53,548 nt of DNA from Nitrospiraceae bacterium (GTDB lineage Bacteria; Nitrospirota_A; Leptospirillia; Leptospirillales; Leptospirillaceae): the NCBI GenBank assembly GCA_028064945.1, contig JAPTWQ010000088.1, positions 1-53,548 of the forward strand, read 5' to 3'. The notes under the pieces are model-generated. The model was not told the DNA's origin and did no database searches. It saw nothing but the letters and a program-made list of their open reading frames with translations. A program made the translations under genes and the position numbers. This document shows positions 39,456 to 48,177 of the stretch, in pieces; the stretch's first letter is position 1; every line of letters starts with the position of its first letter.

Positions 39456-40571
39456 TTGACGCTTCCCCTTGTTCCTGAGCACCTGCGCCACGGTGCTCGC
39501 ATGACAGATTTTCATGGGTATGAACTTCCCCTCACCTTCAGCTCAATTCTCGAGGAATCTCGAGCTGTTCGAGAGGTTGCCGGACTTTTCGATATTTCCC
39601 ATATGGGTCATTTTATTGTGAGAGGGCTCGGGGCTCGCCATGCCATCAATGGGTTCATGACCTCTGATCTCGAAGCTGTTCCCTTTGGTAAGAGCCTTTA
39701 TGGCATTCTTCCCGACAGCAACGGGGGTGCAGTGGATGACCTGATCGCTTGCGCCTTTGATCCCGAAACGGTTCACATCATTGTCAATGCAGGGACCCGT
39801 GAAGGCGATTATGCCTATATCCGTGAACGACTGTCCCCGGCAATCCACTTGGAGGATCAGTCTCCGGGACAAGTGGGGCTGGCCCTTCAGGGGCCCAAAT
39901 CACCTGAAATTGTCTCCCTTCTGGGCCAAGGATTTGAATCAATGCTTCGACGGGAGGTTCGACAGCTCCCTGCAGAAGGAGGCCTCCTGTGGGTGAGTCG
40001 GACCGGCTACACTGGCGAAGATGGGTGGGAATTTTTTGGACCTGCTCCATGTGTCCTCGACTTCTACCGAGTCTTTTCCACGAAGGGGATGGCCCATGGC
40101 CTGGCCATGGCAGGCTTAGGGGCGAGGGATCTCCTTCGTCTGGAGATGGGATACTCCCTTTATGGGCAGGAACTCACTCGAGAACGGACACCCTTTGACG
40201 CAGGTCTCGAATTTGCTGTCAATCTCCGCAAGGGGGATTTTCTCGGACGGGAATCGATGATGGCGGCAAGAAATGACAAAGGGCGGGAGCGTCTGTCTGG
40301 ATTTGTTCTGCTCGACCGAGGAATTCCCCGGAGTCATTGCCCCGTGCTTGATCCGGAGACCGGCCAACGGGTAGGGGAGGTGACCTCGGGAGGCCATTCT
40401 CCTCGGGTAGGGGGAGGCTTTGGCCTTGCCTACCTGTCCGGTCCCTTTTGGGAAAAGTTTCAGCATGGCGCTGAAGCCATGGTGGAAATCCATGGGAAAC
40501 ACCACCGGGCAAAAATGCATCCTCGCCCCTTTATCAAAGTTTCGCCACATTCCAAGACTCCGGGTGTTTGA
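39456..40571 (+). CDS. gcvT: glycine cleavage system T protein (aminomethyltransferase)
   Basis: GcvT takes the aminomethyl group from lipoyl-GcvH and forms 5,10-methylene-THF with release of ammonia. The 371-residue protein contains the family features: HGARMTDFHGYELPL, REVAGLFDISHMGHF, the folate-binding region (TGYTGEDGWEFF), GARDLLRLEMGYSLYGQEL and the C-terminal beta-barrel with GEVTSGGHSP. The length is normal. The start is TTG 39456 with AAGGA 8 bases upstream. It opens the gcvT-gcvH-gcvPA-gcvPB cluster. Confidence 0.95.
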   Translation: MTLPLVPEHLRHGARMTDFHGYELPLTFSSILEESRAVREVAGLFDISHMGHFIVRGLGARHAINGFMTSDLEAVPFGKSLYGILPDSNGGAVDDLIACAFDPETVHIIVNAGTREGDYAYIRERLSPAIHLEDQSPGQVGLALQGPKSPEIVSLLGQGFESMLRREVRQLPAEGGLLWVSRTGYTGEDGWEFFGPAPCVLDFYRVFSTKGMAHGLAMAGLGARDLLRLEMGYSLYGQELTRERTPFDAGLEFAVNLRKGDFLGRESMMAARNDKGRERLSGFVLLDRGIPRSHCPVLDPETGQRVGEVTSGGHSPRVGGGFGLAYLSGPFWEKFQHGAEAMVEIHGKHHRAKMHPRPFIKVSPHSKTPGV

Positions 40572-40614
40572 TCGGAGTCGAAAAAATTGTATCTGATCCG
40601 GAAGGAGCAAAACC

Positions 40615-41007
40615 GTGAGTTCCGAACGACGTTATACAACGACACACGAATGGATTTCCCCTGTGGCACAGGAAGGCCGCATGAAAGTGGGGATAACAGA
40701 TTTTGCACAGAAAGAGATTACGGACGTGGTTTTCGTGGAGCTCCCAAAGATTGGGAAAAAGGTGGAAAAAGGCGGAGAGGTGGCGATCATCGAATCGGTC
40801 AAGGCCGCCTTTTCAATCTATGCGCCTTTAGGGGGAGAAGTCGTCTCAGTCAACGAGAAAATTGAGAATAATCCTGGTCTTGTGAATGACGATCCCTATG
40901 GTGAGGGCTGGCTTTTTGAGCTGAAGGCCTCTGATCCCAGCCAGTTTTTCACTCTCCCTGACGAGGCCGCCTATCAGAATCTGATCGTCTCCGGAGGTGG
41001 ACACTAG
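40615..41007 (+). CDS. gcvH: glycine cleavage system H protein
   Basis: GcvH is the lipoyl shuttle between the P, T and L proteins. The 130-residue protein has THEWISP, VGITDFAQKEITDVVFVELP and the lipoylation site ESVKAAF, with the modified Lys. GEGWLFELKASDP ends the domain. The start is GTG 40615 with AAGGAG 8 bases upstream; gcvPA starts 3 bases after its stop. The lipoyl-ligase-like gene in the same operon could modify it. Confidence 0.96.
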   Translation: MSSERRYTTTHEWISPVAQEGRMKVGITDFAQKEITDVVFVELPKIGKKVEKGGEVAIIESVKAAFSIYAPLGGEVVSVNEKIENNPGLVNDDPYGEGWLFELKASDPSQFFTLPDEAAYQNLIVSGGGH

Positions 41008-41010
41008 GCC

Positions 41011-42381
41011 ATGGCCAGCTTTATTCCCCATACCCCTGAAGAGACGGGAGAAATGCTTGCCCGTATTGGCCTGAAATCAATCGAGGATCTTCTTCTCCAG
41101 TTTCCTTCCACAAACCCGCGCCCGGGAGCTCCTGATCTTTCTCTTTTGGGGGAAGGGATGGACGAGCGTGCTCTTCTCCGGTGGTTTGCCGGTCTCGCAG
41201 AAAAAAATAAGGACGCCTCACGTGCTGTTGTCTTTCGAGGGGCAGGATCCTACGACCACTTCATACCCTCGGCCACAGGGGCTCTGGTCAGCCGGGGAGA
41301 ATTCCTGACCTCCTACACTCCGTATCAGCCTGAGGCCTCACAGGGGCTTCTCCAGGCCATCTTCGAATTTCAGACGGCCATTTCTCGCCTCTATGGCATG
41401 GATCTCTCCAATGCCTCCCTCTACGACGGGGCGACGGCATTGGCAGAGGCCGTTCTTGTGGCCATCCGAGAAACCGGCCGCAGCCGGATTCTCCTCTCCG
41501 AAGGATTGGATCCCATGATTCGAGAGGTGGTGCACACCTATCTCGAAGGGTTATCCATCAAGATTGATCTCCTGCCTTTGGGCCAGGGAGGACAATCGAC
41601 ACCAGAGGCTTTTAAGGCGAGAGTGGATGAGAGCCTGGCCTGTTTTGTGGGAGTCATCCCCACCTTTTTCGGCACAATCGATGATTTTTCCGGAGTCGCG
41701 GACCTTCTCCATGGTCAAGGGGCGCTTTTTATTCTGCATGCCAATCCGCATGCACTTGCGCTCCTCCGCACTCCCGGAGAATGGGGCGCAGACATTGCCA
41801 CAGGAGAAGGCCAGTCCTTGGGTCTGCCACTTTCTTCAGGAGGCCCTTATCTGGGGCTCATGACCGCCCGCAAAAAGTATGTCCGCAGGATTCCCGGTCG
41901 TCTGGCCGGCATGACAAAGGATTCCGAGGGGCGTCCCTGTTTCGTCTTGACCCTGCAGGCTCGGGAACAGCATATTCGCAGGGAAAAGGCCAATTCTAAC
42001 ATTTGCAGCAATGAAACTCTGCTGGGAATTGCCGCTCTCGTCAACATGGCCCTTCTGGGTCCTGGCGGTTTGGCAAGGGCCGCAGCCGGATCGTTGAAAA
42101 ACGCTCACGAGCTGGAGAAACGCCTGACGGCTCTTCCTGGAGTTCGCAATCTTTTCCCGGATGCTCCGTTCTTTCATGAGTTTGTCCTGGAAATGACGCC
42201 TCCGGCTCGGAAGATGAGTCAATTTCTCCTCGAAAGAGGCATTTTGGGGGGGCTCCCTCTTGAGCCCGTCCTTGGACCTTCCTGGTCGGGACGCTCCCTT
42301 TGGTGTGCCACCGAGGTCCGAACAGAAGAAGAAATCAATCAGGCTGTCGATCTTGTTCGGGAATTTTTGAGCCAACACTGA
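41011..42381 (+). CDS. gcvPA: glycine dehydrogenase (decarboxylating) subunit 1
   Basis: This is the N-terminal-half subunit of the two-component P-protein found in many anaerobes, archaea and thermophiles. The 456-residue sequence begins MASFIPHTPEETGEMLARIG and has the FRGAGSYDHFIPSATGALVSR and FLTSYTPYQPEASQGLLQAI signatures plus a PLP-fold core (ASLYDGATALAEA; ATGEGQSLGLPLSSGGPYLG). It lacks the PLP lysine, which is on subunit 2. It lies directly between gcvH and gcvPB. Confidence 0.95.
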   Translation: MASFIPHTPEETGEMLARIGLKSIEDLLLQFPSTNPRPGAPDLSLLGEGMDERALLRWFAGLAEKNKDASRAVVFRGAGSYDHFIPSATGALVSRGEFLTSYTPYQPEASQGLLQAIFEFQTAISRLYGMDLSNASLYDGATALAEAVLVAIRETGRSRILLSEGLDPMIREVVHTYLEGLSIKIDLLPLGQGGQSTPEAFKARVDESLACFVGVIPTFFGTIDDFSGVADLLHGQGALFILHANPHALALLRTPGEWGADIATGEGQSLGLPLSSGGPYLGLMTARKKYVRRIPGRLAGMTKDSEGRPCFVLTLQAREQHIRREKANSNICSNETLLGIAALVNMALLGPGGLARAAAGSLKNAHELEKRLTALPGVRNLFPDAPFFHEFVLEMTPPARKMSQFLLERGILGGLPLEPVLGPSWSGRSLWCATEVRTEEEINQAVDLVREFLSQH

Positions 42382-42407
42382 TCCGAAACATTCTAGAGAA
42401 GGAATCG

Positions 42408-43907
42408 ATGACGCAGGTGGAAGATATTCGTGATGGTGAGGGACGGGTTGTGGAGCGCCCTCCGATGGAGCCAACTCTTTGGGAAAAGTCTCGCCGGGGA
42501 ACAAAGGGCGTTTGCGGTCCCGGGGCCGATCCTCATGCTGTAACAAAAAAAATTCCCGCTCAGCTCCTTCGGAGCGATCCTCCGTCTCTCCCGGAGCTTT
42601 CTGAACTCGAAGTGGTGAGGCATTTTACCCGTCTTTCCCATCTTTCCCGCGGAGTGGACACCCATTTTTATCCCTTGGGTTCCTGCACCATGAAATACAA
42701 CCCAAAGGTCATGGATCGGATTCCTGAAATCCCAGGGTTCAAAGATCTTCACCCCCGCATGGATGCTGAGGGAATGCAAGGGCTTTTGGAGGCCCTTGCG
42801 ATCTGTGAAGAGAGCTTGGCCTCATTGATGGGGATGGATGAGGTGACCCTTGCTCCAGCCGCAGGAGCCCATGGTGAGCTGTCAGGCATTCTCATTGCTC
42901 GTCGATATTTTGAATCAAAGAAAGATCGGACCCGTACAGAGATTCTCATCCCAGACTCCGCGCATGGAACCAATCCCGCAAGTGCCGCAATGGGGGGGTT
43001 TTCCGTTCGGGTTGTGGCGTCGGGACCCGACGGAGGCGTTGACCTCGACTCGCTCAGGGACTCCCTCTCAAATCGGACGGCCATGGTCATGATGACCGTT
43101 CCCAACACCCTTGGGCTTTTCGAGAAAAATTTGAAAGAAATGATTACCCTTGTCCGCTCGGCAGGGGCTCTTCTTTATATGGATGGTGCAAACTTCAATG
43201 CTTTTATGGGAGTTCTTCGGCCGGGAGATCTGGGGTTTGATATTGTTCATATCAATACCCACAAGACCCTTGCGACCCCTCACGGGGGAGGAGGTCCGGG
43301 ATCGGGACCGGTCGGGGTGACTCGGGAGCTGGCTCCGTTTCTTCCTTCACCACGAATTGTGAAAGAGGAGGGTCGCTATCGTCTGGCAAGCCCCGAAGGG
43401 TCGATTGGCCCGCTCCGCTCCTTTGTCGGGTCGACGCTTGTCCTCCTTCGGGCCTTGGGGTACATGAAGATGTTAGGCAAAAATGGGCTTCGGGATGTCT
43501 CGTTGTATGCCCTGCTCAATGCCAACTATCTTCGCGTTCTGCTTGACGGGGTGCTGCCCCGAAAAGGCGAGGGCCTCTGTGCTCATGAATTCGTCTTGTC
43601 AGTCAAGGAGTTCTCGACTCATGGCCTTCATGCCTCTGATTTTGCCAAGGAGATCCTTGATGCAGGGTATTATGCTCCGACTGTCTCTTTTCCCTTGATT
43701 GTTCCCGAAGCGCTGATGGTCGAGCCCACGGAAACCGAATCAAAAGAGACGCTGGACCGGTTTGCCCGGGATTTTCGGACGATTTGCGAGAAGGCCCGCC
43801 GATCCCCCGAGTTCTTAAAGGGAGCGCCCAGACGGACTCCGGTTTCCCGTCCCGACGAAGTCGGTGCAGCCCGGGATCCTGTTCTGACCGACCCCCGTTC
43901 CCTTTAG
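42408..43907 (+). CDS. gcvPB: glycine dehydrogenase (decarboxylating) subunit 2
   Basis: This PLP subunit decarboxylates glycine and passes the aminomethyl group to GcvH. The 499-residue protein has THFYPLGSCTMKYNPK, LAPAAGAHGELSG, PDSAHGTNPASAAMGGF and the PLP-Lys region HINTHKTLATPHGGGGPG. ATG 42408 with AAGGA 6 bases upstream was chosen over the longer frame that overlaps gcvPA. Together with gcvPA it forms the alpha2-beta2 P-protein. Confidence 0.96.
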   Translation: MTQVEDIRDGEGRVVERPPMEPTLWEKSRRGTKGVCGPGADPHAVTKKIPAQLLRSDPPSLPELSELEVVRHFTRLSHLSRGVDTHFYPLGSCTMKYNPKVMDRIPEIPGFKDLHPRMDAEGMQGLLEALAICEESLASLMGMDEVTLAPAAGAHGELSGILIARRYFESKKDRTRTEILIPDSAHGTNPASAAMGGFSVRVVASGPDGGVDLDSLRDSLSNRTAMVMMTVPNTLGLFEKNLKEMITLVRSAGALLYMDGANFNAFMGVLRPGDLGFDIVHINTHKTLATPHGGGGPGSGPVGVTRELAPFLPSPRIVKEEGRYRLASPEGSIGPLRSFVGSTLVLLRALGYMKMLGKNGLRDVSLYALLNANYLRVLLDGVLPRKGEGLCAHEFVLSVKEFSTHGLHASDFAKEILDAGYYAPTVSFPLIVPEALMVEPTETESKETLDRFARDFRTICEKARRSPEFLKGAPRRTPVSRPDEVGAARDPVLTDPRSL

Positions 43908-43916
43908 GGGGGTGGG

Positions 43917-44588
43917 ATGTCTGCCGGTGTGCCAAACGGTGGGTTTGACCGAAAGGTGATCTTTCTTTCGGATCGGGGAGGATCGGCGCGCGATCAAATG
44001 GCGCGAGATCGGGAGATTCTTTCGCGCCCGTCACTTTGGCGCCGGTCTCTTTTGCGCCTCTATCGCATTCATTCGGGAGTGACGGTTGGCCGTTCTTGGG
44101 CCGGAACCCTCCCTCCGGACTGGTCTTGCCCCAACGAGGAGATTGTGGTTCGTCCCACTGGGGGAGGGGCCGTACTCCACGGAAAGGATCTCTGCCTTTC
44201 ACTCTTTGTCCCTTGGGGACAAGGATTTCCTCGGGGACAGGATTGGCCTCATTTTTACGAGCGCCTCCATGGATGGTTGTCGATGGGGCTCGCCTCCTGG
44301 GGAGTCCCATCGACGGAAGCGACTTCTTGCCTTTTTCCGTCATCATCGTCTGCCAATACACCGCCTGGGGGGCTCTGTTTTTCTGAGCCTGTCCGAGGAG
44401 ATCGAATGGCGGAGGGACAAAAAATTCTGGGGGGAGCCTTGGCCCTGGCTCGGGAAGGACTCCTCTATCAGGGCTCTATTTCCCTTCCGACTCCCAATCC
44501 ACGCTTGTCAGAGCTCTTCGAAGGGTGGTATGGTCTTGTGGGGGAGGACGCTCTCGCAGATCTTCTTTTGAGGGGGAGGGAAGGCTAA
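43917..44588 (+). CDS. lipoate-protein ligase / octanoyltransferase family protein
   Basis: The 223-residue protein belongs to the BPL/LplA/LipB fold. The motif RPTGGGAVLHGKDLCLSL is the conserved lipoate-binding loop, and GQKILGGALALAREGLLYQGSI carries the conserved Lys and family HGSI-like end. A Cys in LCFSEPV lies where LipM-type octanoyltransferases have their nucleophile, so either direct lipoate ligation or octanoyl transfer is possible. It is shorter than E. coli LplA (338) and lacks the small C-terminal domain. Its place behind gcvPB suggests it acts on GcvH. Confidence 0.8.
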   Translation: MSAGVPNGGFDRKVIFLSDRGGSARDQMARDREILSRPSLWRRSLLRLYRIHSGVTVGRSWAGTLPPDWSCPNEEIVVRPTGGGAVLHGKDLCLSLFVPWGQGFPRGQDWPHFYERLHGWLSMGLASWGVPSTEATSCLFPSSSSANTPPGGLCFSEPVRGDRMAEGQKILGGALALAREGLLYQGSISLPTPNPRLSELFEGWYGLVGEDALADLLLRGREG

Positions 44589-44590
44589 GG

Positions 44591-44965
44591 ATGTCTACTG
44601 CCTCGCATCTCAAGCGCATTGACCTGACCGGTGACTTCGACGTTCCGGACAACCCTTTGGGCATGGATGTTCGTGACTCCGCCGGGCGCCTGGTGGTGAA
44701 GGCCGGACAACCACTGAGTCGTCCTTTACTTGAGCGCCTTCGGAAAATGGGGATTCTCGAGGTCTATGTCCAGTCAGCAGAAGCTTCTTCTCCCGATTAT
44801 TGGCCGAAATGGGGAGAAGAGTGGCTGGCCGAGGCCCGTTCCCGCCTTGTTCACCTCACGCCAGAAAATGGGGTCATTCCCGAGGAGCTTGATCGCTTCA
44901 CCCGTGTTCTTTCGGAAGCTGTCGAGTCTTACGTTGGAGACAAAATCCATTCCAAGGCCGAGTGA
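44591..44965 (+). CDS. 124-residue hypothetical protein, HD-GYP-accessory-like N-terminus
   Basis: The ATG at 44591 lies 2 bases after the ligase-like stop, with a GGGAGGGAAGG ribosome region. The product contains LGMDVRDSAGRLVVKAGQPLSRPLLERLRKMGILEVYV, a pattern (domain-opening 'DVRDxxGRLLLxxGxxLxxxxLxxLxxxGI') often seen as the N-terminal part of HD-GYP and related proteins. No HD motif is present. An HDOD-domain gene follows after 60 bases, so it may act with it. Function unknown. Confidence 0.7.
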   Translation: MSTASHLKRIDLTGDFDVPDNPLGMDVRDSAGRLVVKAGQPLSRPLLERLRKMGILEVYVQSAEASSPDYWPKWGEEWLAEARSRLVHLTPENGVIPEELDRFTRVLSEAVESYVGDKIHSKAE

Positions 44966-45025
44966 CCATTCAAGGCCTTGCGGGGGAAGGATCCTCTGTT
45001 CAGATGAACTCATTGAAGGGTGTGT

Positions 45026-45901
45026 ATGAGCTCTGATCCCTTTCCACCCATTCCAAGAACCTCCGCCCCCCGTCCCCCGACGGACAGGCTTTTTGAGCGC
45101 CTCTCTTCCATTGACCATCTTCCCACGCTCCCTGCGATCAGCCAGAAGGCTCTTTCCTATCTTGACGATCCCGATCTTTCGATGGTGCGTCTTGCAAAGA
45201 TCATCGAAGAGGATCAGTCAATGGCCTCCCGAATTCTTAAGGTTGCCAACACCCCCTTCTATTCCCGGTCTGGAAAGGTCGGCTCAATCAGGGAGGCGGT
45301 GCTGCTTCTCGGGATCAACGGGATTCGAGGCCTGATCCTCTCGATGGCGGTCTTTGACCGGATCGAAAGCCGCCGGGGAACCCTGAAGCTCTGGAAGCAC
45401 TCCTTTGCCGTGTCGGTCCTCTCCCGGATGATCGGTGAATCCCTTGAGATGGGAACTCCGGAAGATCTCGGAACGGCGGGACTTCTTCATGACTTCGGAA
45501 AGGTCATCTTCTATCTTGACTTTGAAGAATGGATGTCGGATGTTTTTGACCGGGACCAAAATGTCCCAGACTGGCGCTTCGAAGAGGATTTCTTTGGGGC
45601 GAGCCACGCCTTTGTTGGCTTCAGGCTGTCCTACTTTTGGCGCTTTCCCTCCTCAATCCGTATCCCCATCGGGTGGCACAACAATCCGGCTCGGGCGCCG
45701 TCCTATCAGCTGGAGGCCGCTATCATCTCTCTGGCCGATGGTCTGGCGACAATGGCCGGGTTTGGTCTGGAAGAAGCCCCGACCCCGGACTTTACGATGA
45801 TGGATGCGTTGCGAGTGCTCGAGCTTTCCGACGGACGGCTGGAGGAGATCTTTAAGACACTTCTTGAAGGGCTGCCCAAGCTCGAACTCCCGGATCTGTA
45901 G
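45026..45901 (+). CDS. HDOD-domain signalling protein
   Basis: The 291-residue protein consists mostly of an HDOD domain: LPTLPAISQKALSYLDDPDLSMVRLAKIIEEDQSM, ILKVANTPFYSRSGKVGSIREAVLLLGINGIRGLILSMAVF and LLHDFGKVIFY. HDOD domains are HD-fold modules without clear phosphodiesterase activity, often linked to signal transduction and motility. ATG 45026 was preferred to GTG 45020 because GAAGGG lies 6 bases upstream. It lies in the run from the ligase gene to queG. Confidence 0.88.
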   Translation: MSSDPFPPIPRTSAPRPPTDRLFERLSSIDHLPTLPAISQKALSYLDDPDLSMVRLAKIIEEDQSMASRILKVANTPFYSRSGKVGSIREAVLLLGINGIRGLILSMAVFDRIESRRGTLKLWKHSFAVSVLSRMIGESLEMGTPEDLGTAGLLHDFGKVIFYLDFEEWMSDVFDRDQNVPDWRFEEDFFGASHAFVGFRLSYFWRFPSSIRIPIGWHNNPARAPSYQLEAAIISLADGLATMAGFGLEEAPTPDFTMMDALRVLELSDGRLEEIFKTLLEGLPKLELPDL

Positions 45902-45950
45902 GATGGAGCTCCGGATTCCCCCGGAGACTTCTCCGGGGAGCGGAGCCCTG

Positions 45951-46886
45951 ATGGAGGCGCTTTCCCTGGCGATGGACCAGGAGTTCCCTGCCTGGGGAAT
46001 CCTCTGTGATCCAGCGGCAGCTCCCGAGTGGCCATTTTTCGAGGAATGGCTCAAGGACGGCTTCCATGGGAAGCTCGACTATATGGCCCGAAGCGCTCAC
46101 CGAAGGCAGCAACTTTCCCGGGGTTATCCTGGCAAAAGGACTCTCGTCATCGGTCTTCTTTTCCATGGCTCCGGCAGCTCGGAAAAGAGCCAGTCCCTCG
46201 ACACTGCCTCCCATGAGCGTTTTGCCAAAATTGCCCGCTATGCGGTGGGCCCAGATTACCACCGGCTCTTTGAAGAAGCCTTTGGCCGGGTGATCACGGC
46301 CATCACCCCCTTCCTTCCCTCCGGGGAGACTCCCCTCATCAAGGTCGATCATGGGGCTCTTCTCGAAAAATCCCTGGCGTGGCGTGCCGGGTTGGGGGCA
46401 ATCGGGAAAAACACCTTGCTGATTCGCCCGGGCCAGGGCTCTTATTTCACTCTCGGCTCACTTCTTCTCTCCACGCCTCTCCCTTCAAGAATCGAAGCCT
46501 ACGGATCCACCGAAATCTGTGGGGGATGCCGTCGCTGCCTTGATGCCTGTCCCACCGGAGCCCTGGTGGAGCCTTTTCGTCTCGATTCCCGGCGCTGCCT
46601 CTCCTATCTGACGATTGAAAGGCCGTCGGATGACCCGCTCGAGCTTCGGAAAAAATTCGGAGGAGAGTGGTTTTTTGGATGCGACATTTGTCAGGAAGTC
46701 TGCCCCTATAATGTCACGCCCTCTCTTTCGGAAATTGAAAATGCAGGAAGGCTGTTGTCCGTGACGGCTTCTTCCGAGGAGATCAAGGGATTTCGGGGCA
46801 GAAACGGGGCCCTCTCCCGGGTCTCACTCACGCGGCTTGAAAATCGTCTTCGAGAGATCCGGGAGACAGAGAGTCCTGACGGCTAA
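45951..46886 (+). CDS. queG: epoxyqueuosine reductase
   Basis: QueG reduces epoxyqueuosine to queuosine in tRNA using cobalamin and two [4Fe-4S] clusters. The 311-residue protein has a QueG N-terminus (GILCDPAAAPEWPFFEEWL, HGKLDYMAR), the catalytic Asp region LIKVDHGALLEKSLAWRAGLGAIGKNTLLI, and two ferredoxin-type motifs (CGGCRRCLDACPTGA; CDICQEVCPYN). It is shorter than E. coli QueG (379) because the C-terminal HEAT-like part is truncated. ATG 45951 (GGAG upstream) was chosen; ATG 45903 is possible. No other queuosine gene is in the window. Confidence 0.9.
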   Translation: MEALSLAMDQEFPAWGILCDPAAAPEWPFFEEWLKDGFHGKLDYMARSAHRRQQLSRGYPGKRTLVIGLLFHGSGSSEKSQSLDTASHERFAKIARYAVGPDYHRLFEEAFGRVITAITPFLPSGETPLIKVDHGALLEKSLAWRAGLGAIGKNTLLIRPGQGSYFTLGSLLLSTPLPSRIEAYGSTEICGGCRRCLDACPTGALVEPFRLDSRRCLSYLTIERPSDDPLELRKKFGGEWFFGCDICQEVCPYNVTPSLSEIENAGRLLSVTASSEEIKGFRGRNGALSRVSLTRLENRLREIRETESPDG

Positions 46887-47048
46887 GGGTAAGATTTGGT
46901 GAAACATCGGGAAGTCGGCTATGATCATTGGAGGAATGCTGTCGGTCTCAAGGCGGGCCTGTTGCTGAAAGAGGCCTGTCTGCCCTGACAGGGCCGCTCG
47001 GAGTCTTTTTCGGGAAAGAAGGGTTTTCATTGGGTTCAAGGAGGCACC

Positions 47049-48176
47049 ATGGGGAAAACCGCCCCTCCCACAACTAGACCGATTGAAGAGTTTTCCGGGC
47101 GGTTTGTCGGGCAATCGAAGAGGGTGCGTGAGCTCCTGTCTCTGGTGGCAAGGGTGGCGAAGAGCGATTCGACGGTTCTGATCACCGGAGAAAGCGGAAC
47201 GGGAAAGGAGCGGATTGCCCGGATCCTTCACGATGCCAGCCCCCGGGCGCATGCTCCCTTTGTCCCGGTAAACTGCGGTGCGATCCCGGAAGGGCTCATG
47301 GAAAGTGAGCTCTTCGGCCATGAAAAAGGAGCCTTCACGGGAGCGGTGACGGGACGTCCCGGCCGCTTCGAGCTGGCCAATGGCGGGACGATCTTCTTCG
47401 ATGAAATTGGGGAGCTTCCTCTGCCTCTTCAGGTGAAGCTTCTGAGAGTCCTTCAGGAAAAGACCTATGAGAGGGTGGGGGGAATTCGGGTTCAGACGGC
47501 CAATGTGCGTGTTTTGGCGGCGACCCATCGGAATCTTGAAGAGATGAGCCGGGAAGGGCGCTTTCGCGAGGACCTCTTCTATCGCCTTTCGGTCATTCCT
47601 GTCGAGATCCCTCCCCTCCGGGAGCGAAAAGAGGACATTCCCCTTCTGATGGCGTTCTTTCAGCACCGATGGGAAGAGGAGGGGCGCGGGGATCCCGTGG
47701 CCTTGGGCAGGGATGTCCAAAAGGCCTTGTGCGACTATCCTTGGCCAGGAAATGTCCGGGAGCTTGAAAACGTGATGGAGCGGCTCCATGTGCTCCATGG
47801 GGGAGAAACCGTGACCGTCGACCTTCTCCCGGAGAAGATCCGTCAACATCTCCCCGCCATTCCCGAGTCCCTGCCCTCCTCTGCGGAGATTCCCTCCACT
47901 CCTTTGTCCCCTCAGTCAGACAGCTCTCCTGATGCCGGATTGCCCGTGTTGTTTGAGGGCGCCTCTGTCAATGTCCTTCCGGATCCCGCACGACTGGCCG
48001 GACCCATCGACACGGAATCGGATTTCAGCCTGACCGCCTTTATGGGAGACATCGAACGGACGCTGGTCCAGAAGGCGCTTGAGAGGGCGGGGGGCAATCG
48101 CTCCAAGGCCGCGGAGCTTCTGGGAATCAACCGGACGACCCTGATCGAGAAGTTGAAACGCTTCGGGATCTCGTGA
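47049..48176 (+). CDS. sigma-54-dependent AAA+ transcriptional activator without receiver domain
   Basis: The 375-residue protein begins almost directly with the AAA+ domain: Walker [19 protein letters not shown], Walker [15 protein letters not shown], then the R-finger region ([11 protein letters not shown]) and a Fis HTH ([22 protein letters not shown]). It has no receiver or PAS domain, so control is probably by expression or a partner, as for FleQ/FlrA-like or PspF-like activators. AAGGAGG precedes the ATG. A Pro/Ser-rich linker separates AAA+ and HTH. The downstream genes, including a FleS/FleR-like pair, hint at flagellar or surface control, which is inference. Confidence 0.88.
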   Translation: MGKTAPPTTRPIEEFSGRFVGQSKRVRELLSLVARVAKSDSTVLITGESGTGKERIARILHDASPRAHAPFVPVNCGAIPEGLMESELFGHEKGAFTGAVTGRPGRFELANGGTIFFDEIGELPLPLQVKLLRVLQEKTYERVGGIRVQTANVRVLAATHRNLEEMSREGRFREDLFYRLSVIPVEIPPLRERKEDIPLLMAFFQHRWEEEGRGDPVALGRDVQKALCDYPWPGNVRELENVMERLHVLHGGETVTVDLLPEKIRQHLPAIPESLPSSAEIPSTPLSPQSDSSPDAGLPVLFEGASVNVLPDPARLAGPIDTESDFSLTAFMGDIERTLVQKALERAGGNRSKAAELLGINRTTLIEKLKRFGIS

Positions 48177-48177
48177 G

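Noticed and set aside
46960..47020. Possible terminator or attenuator before the sigma-54 activator
   Set aside because: The stems around GGCCTGTC/GACAGGGCC are bulged and the T-run is short; the evidence is too weak to list.
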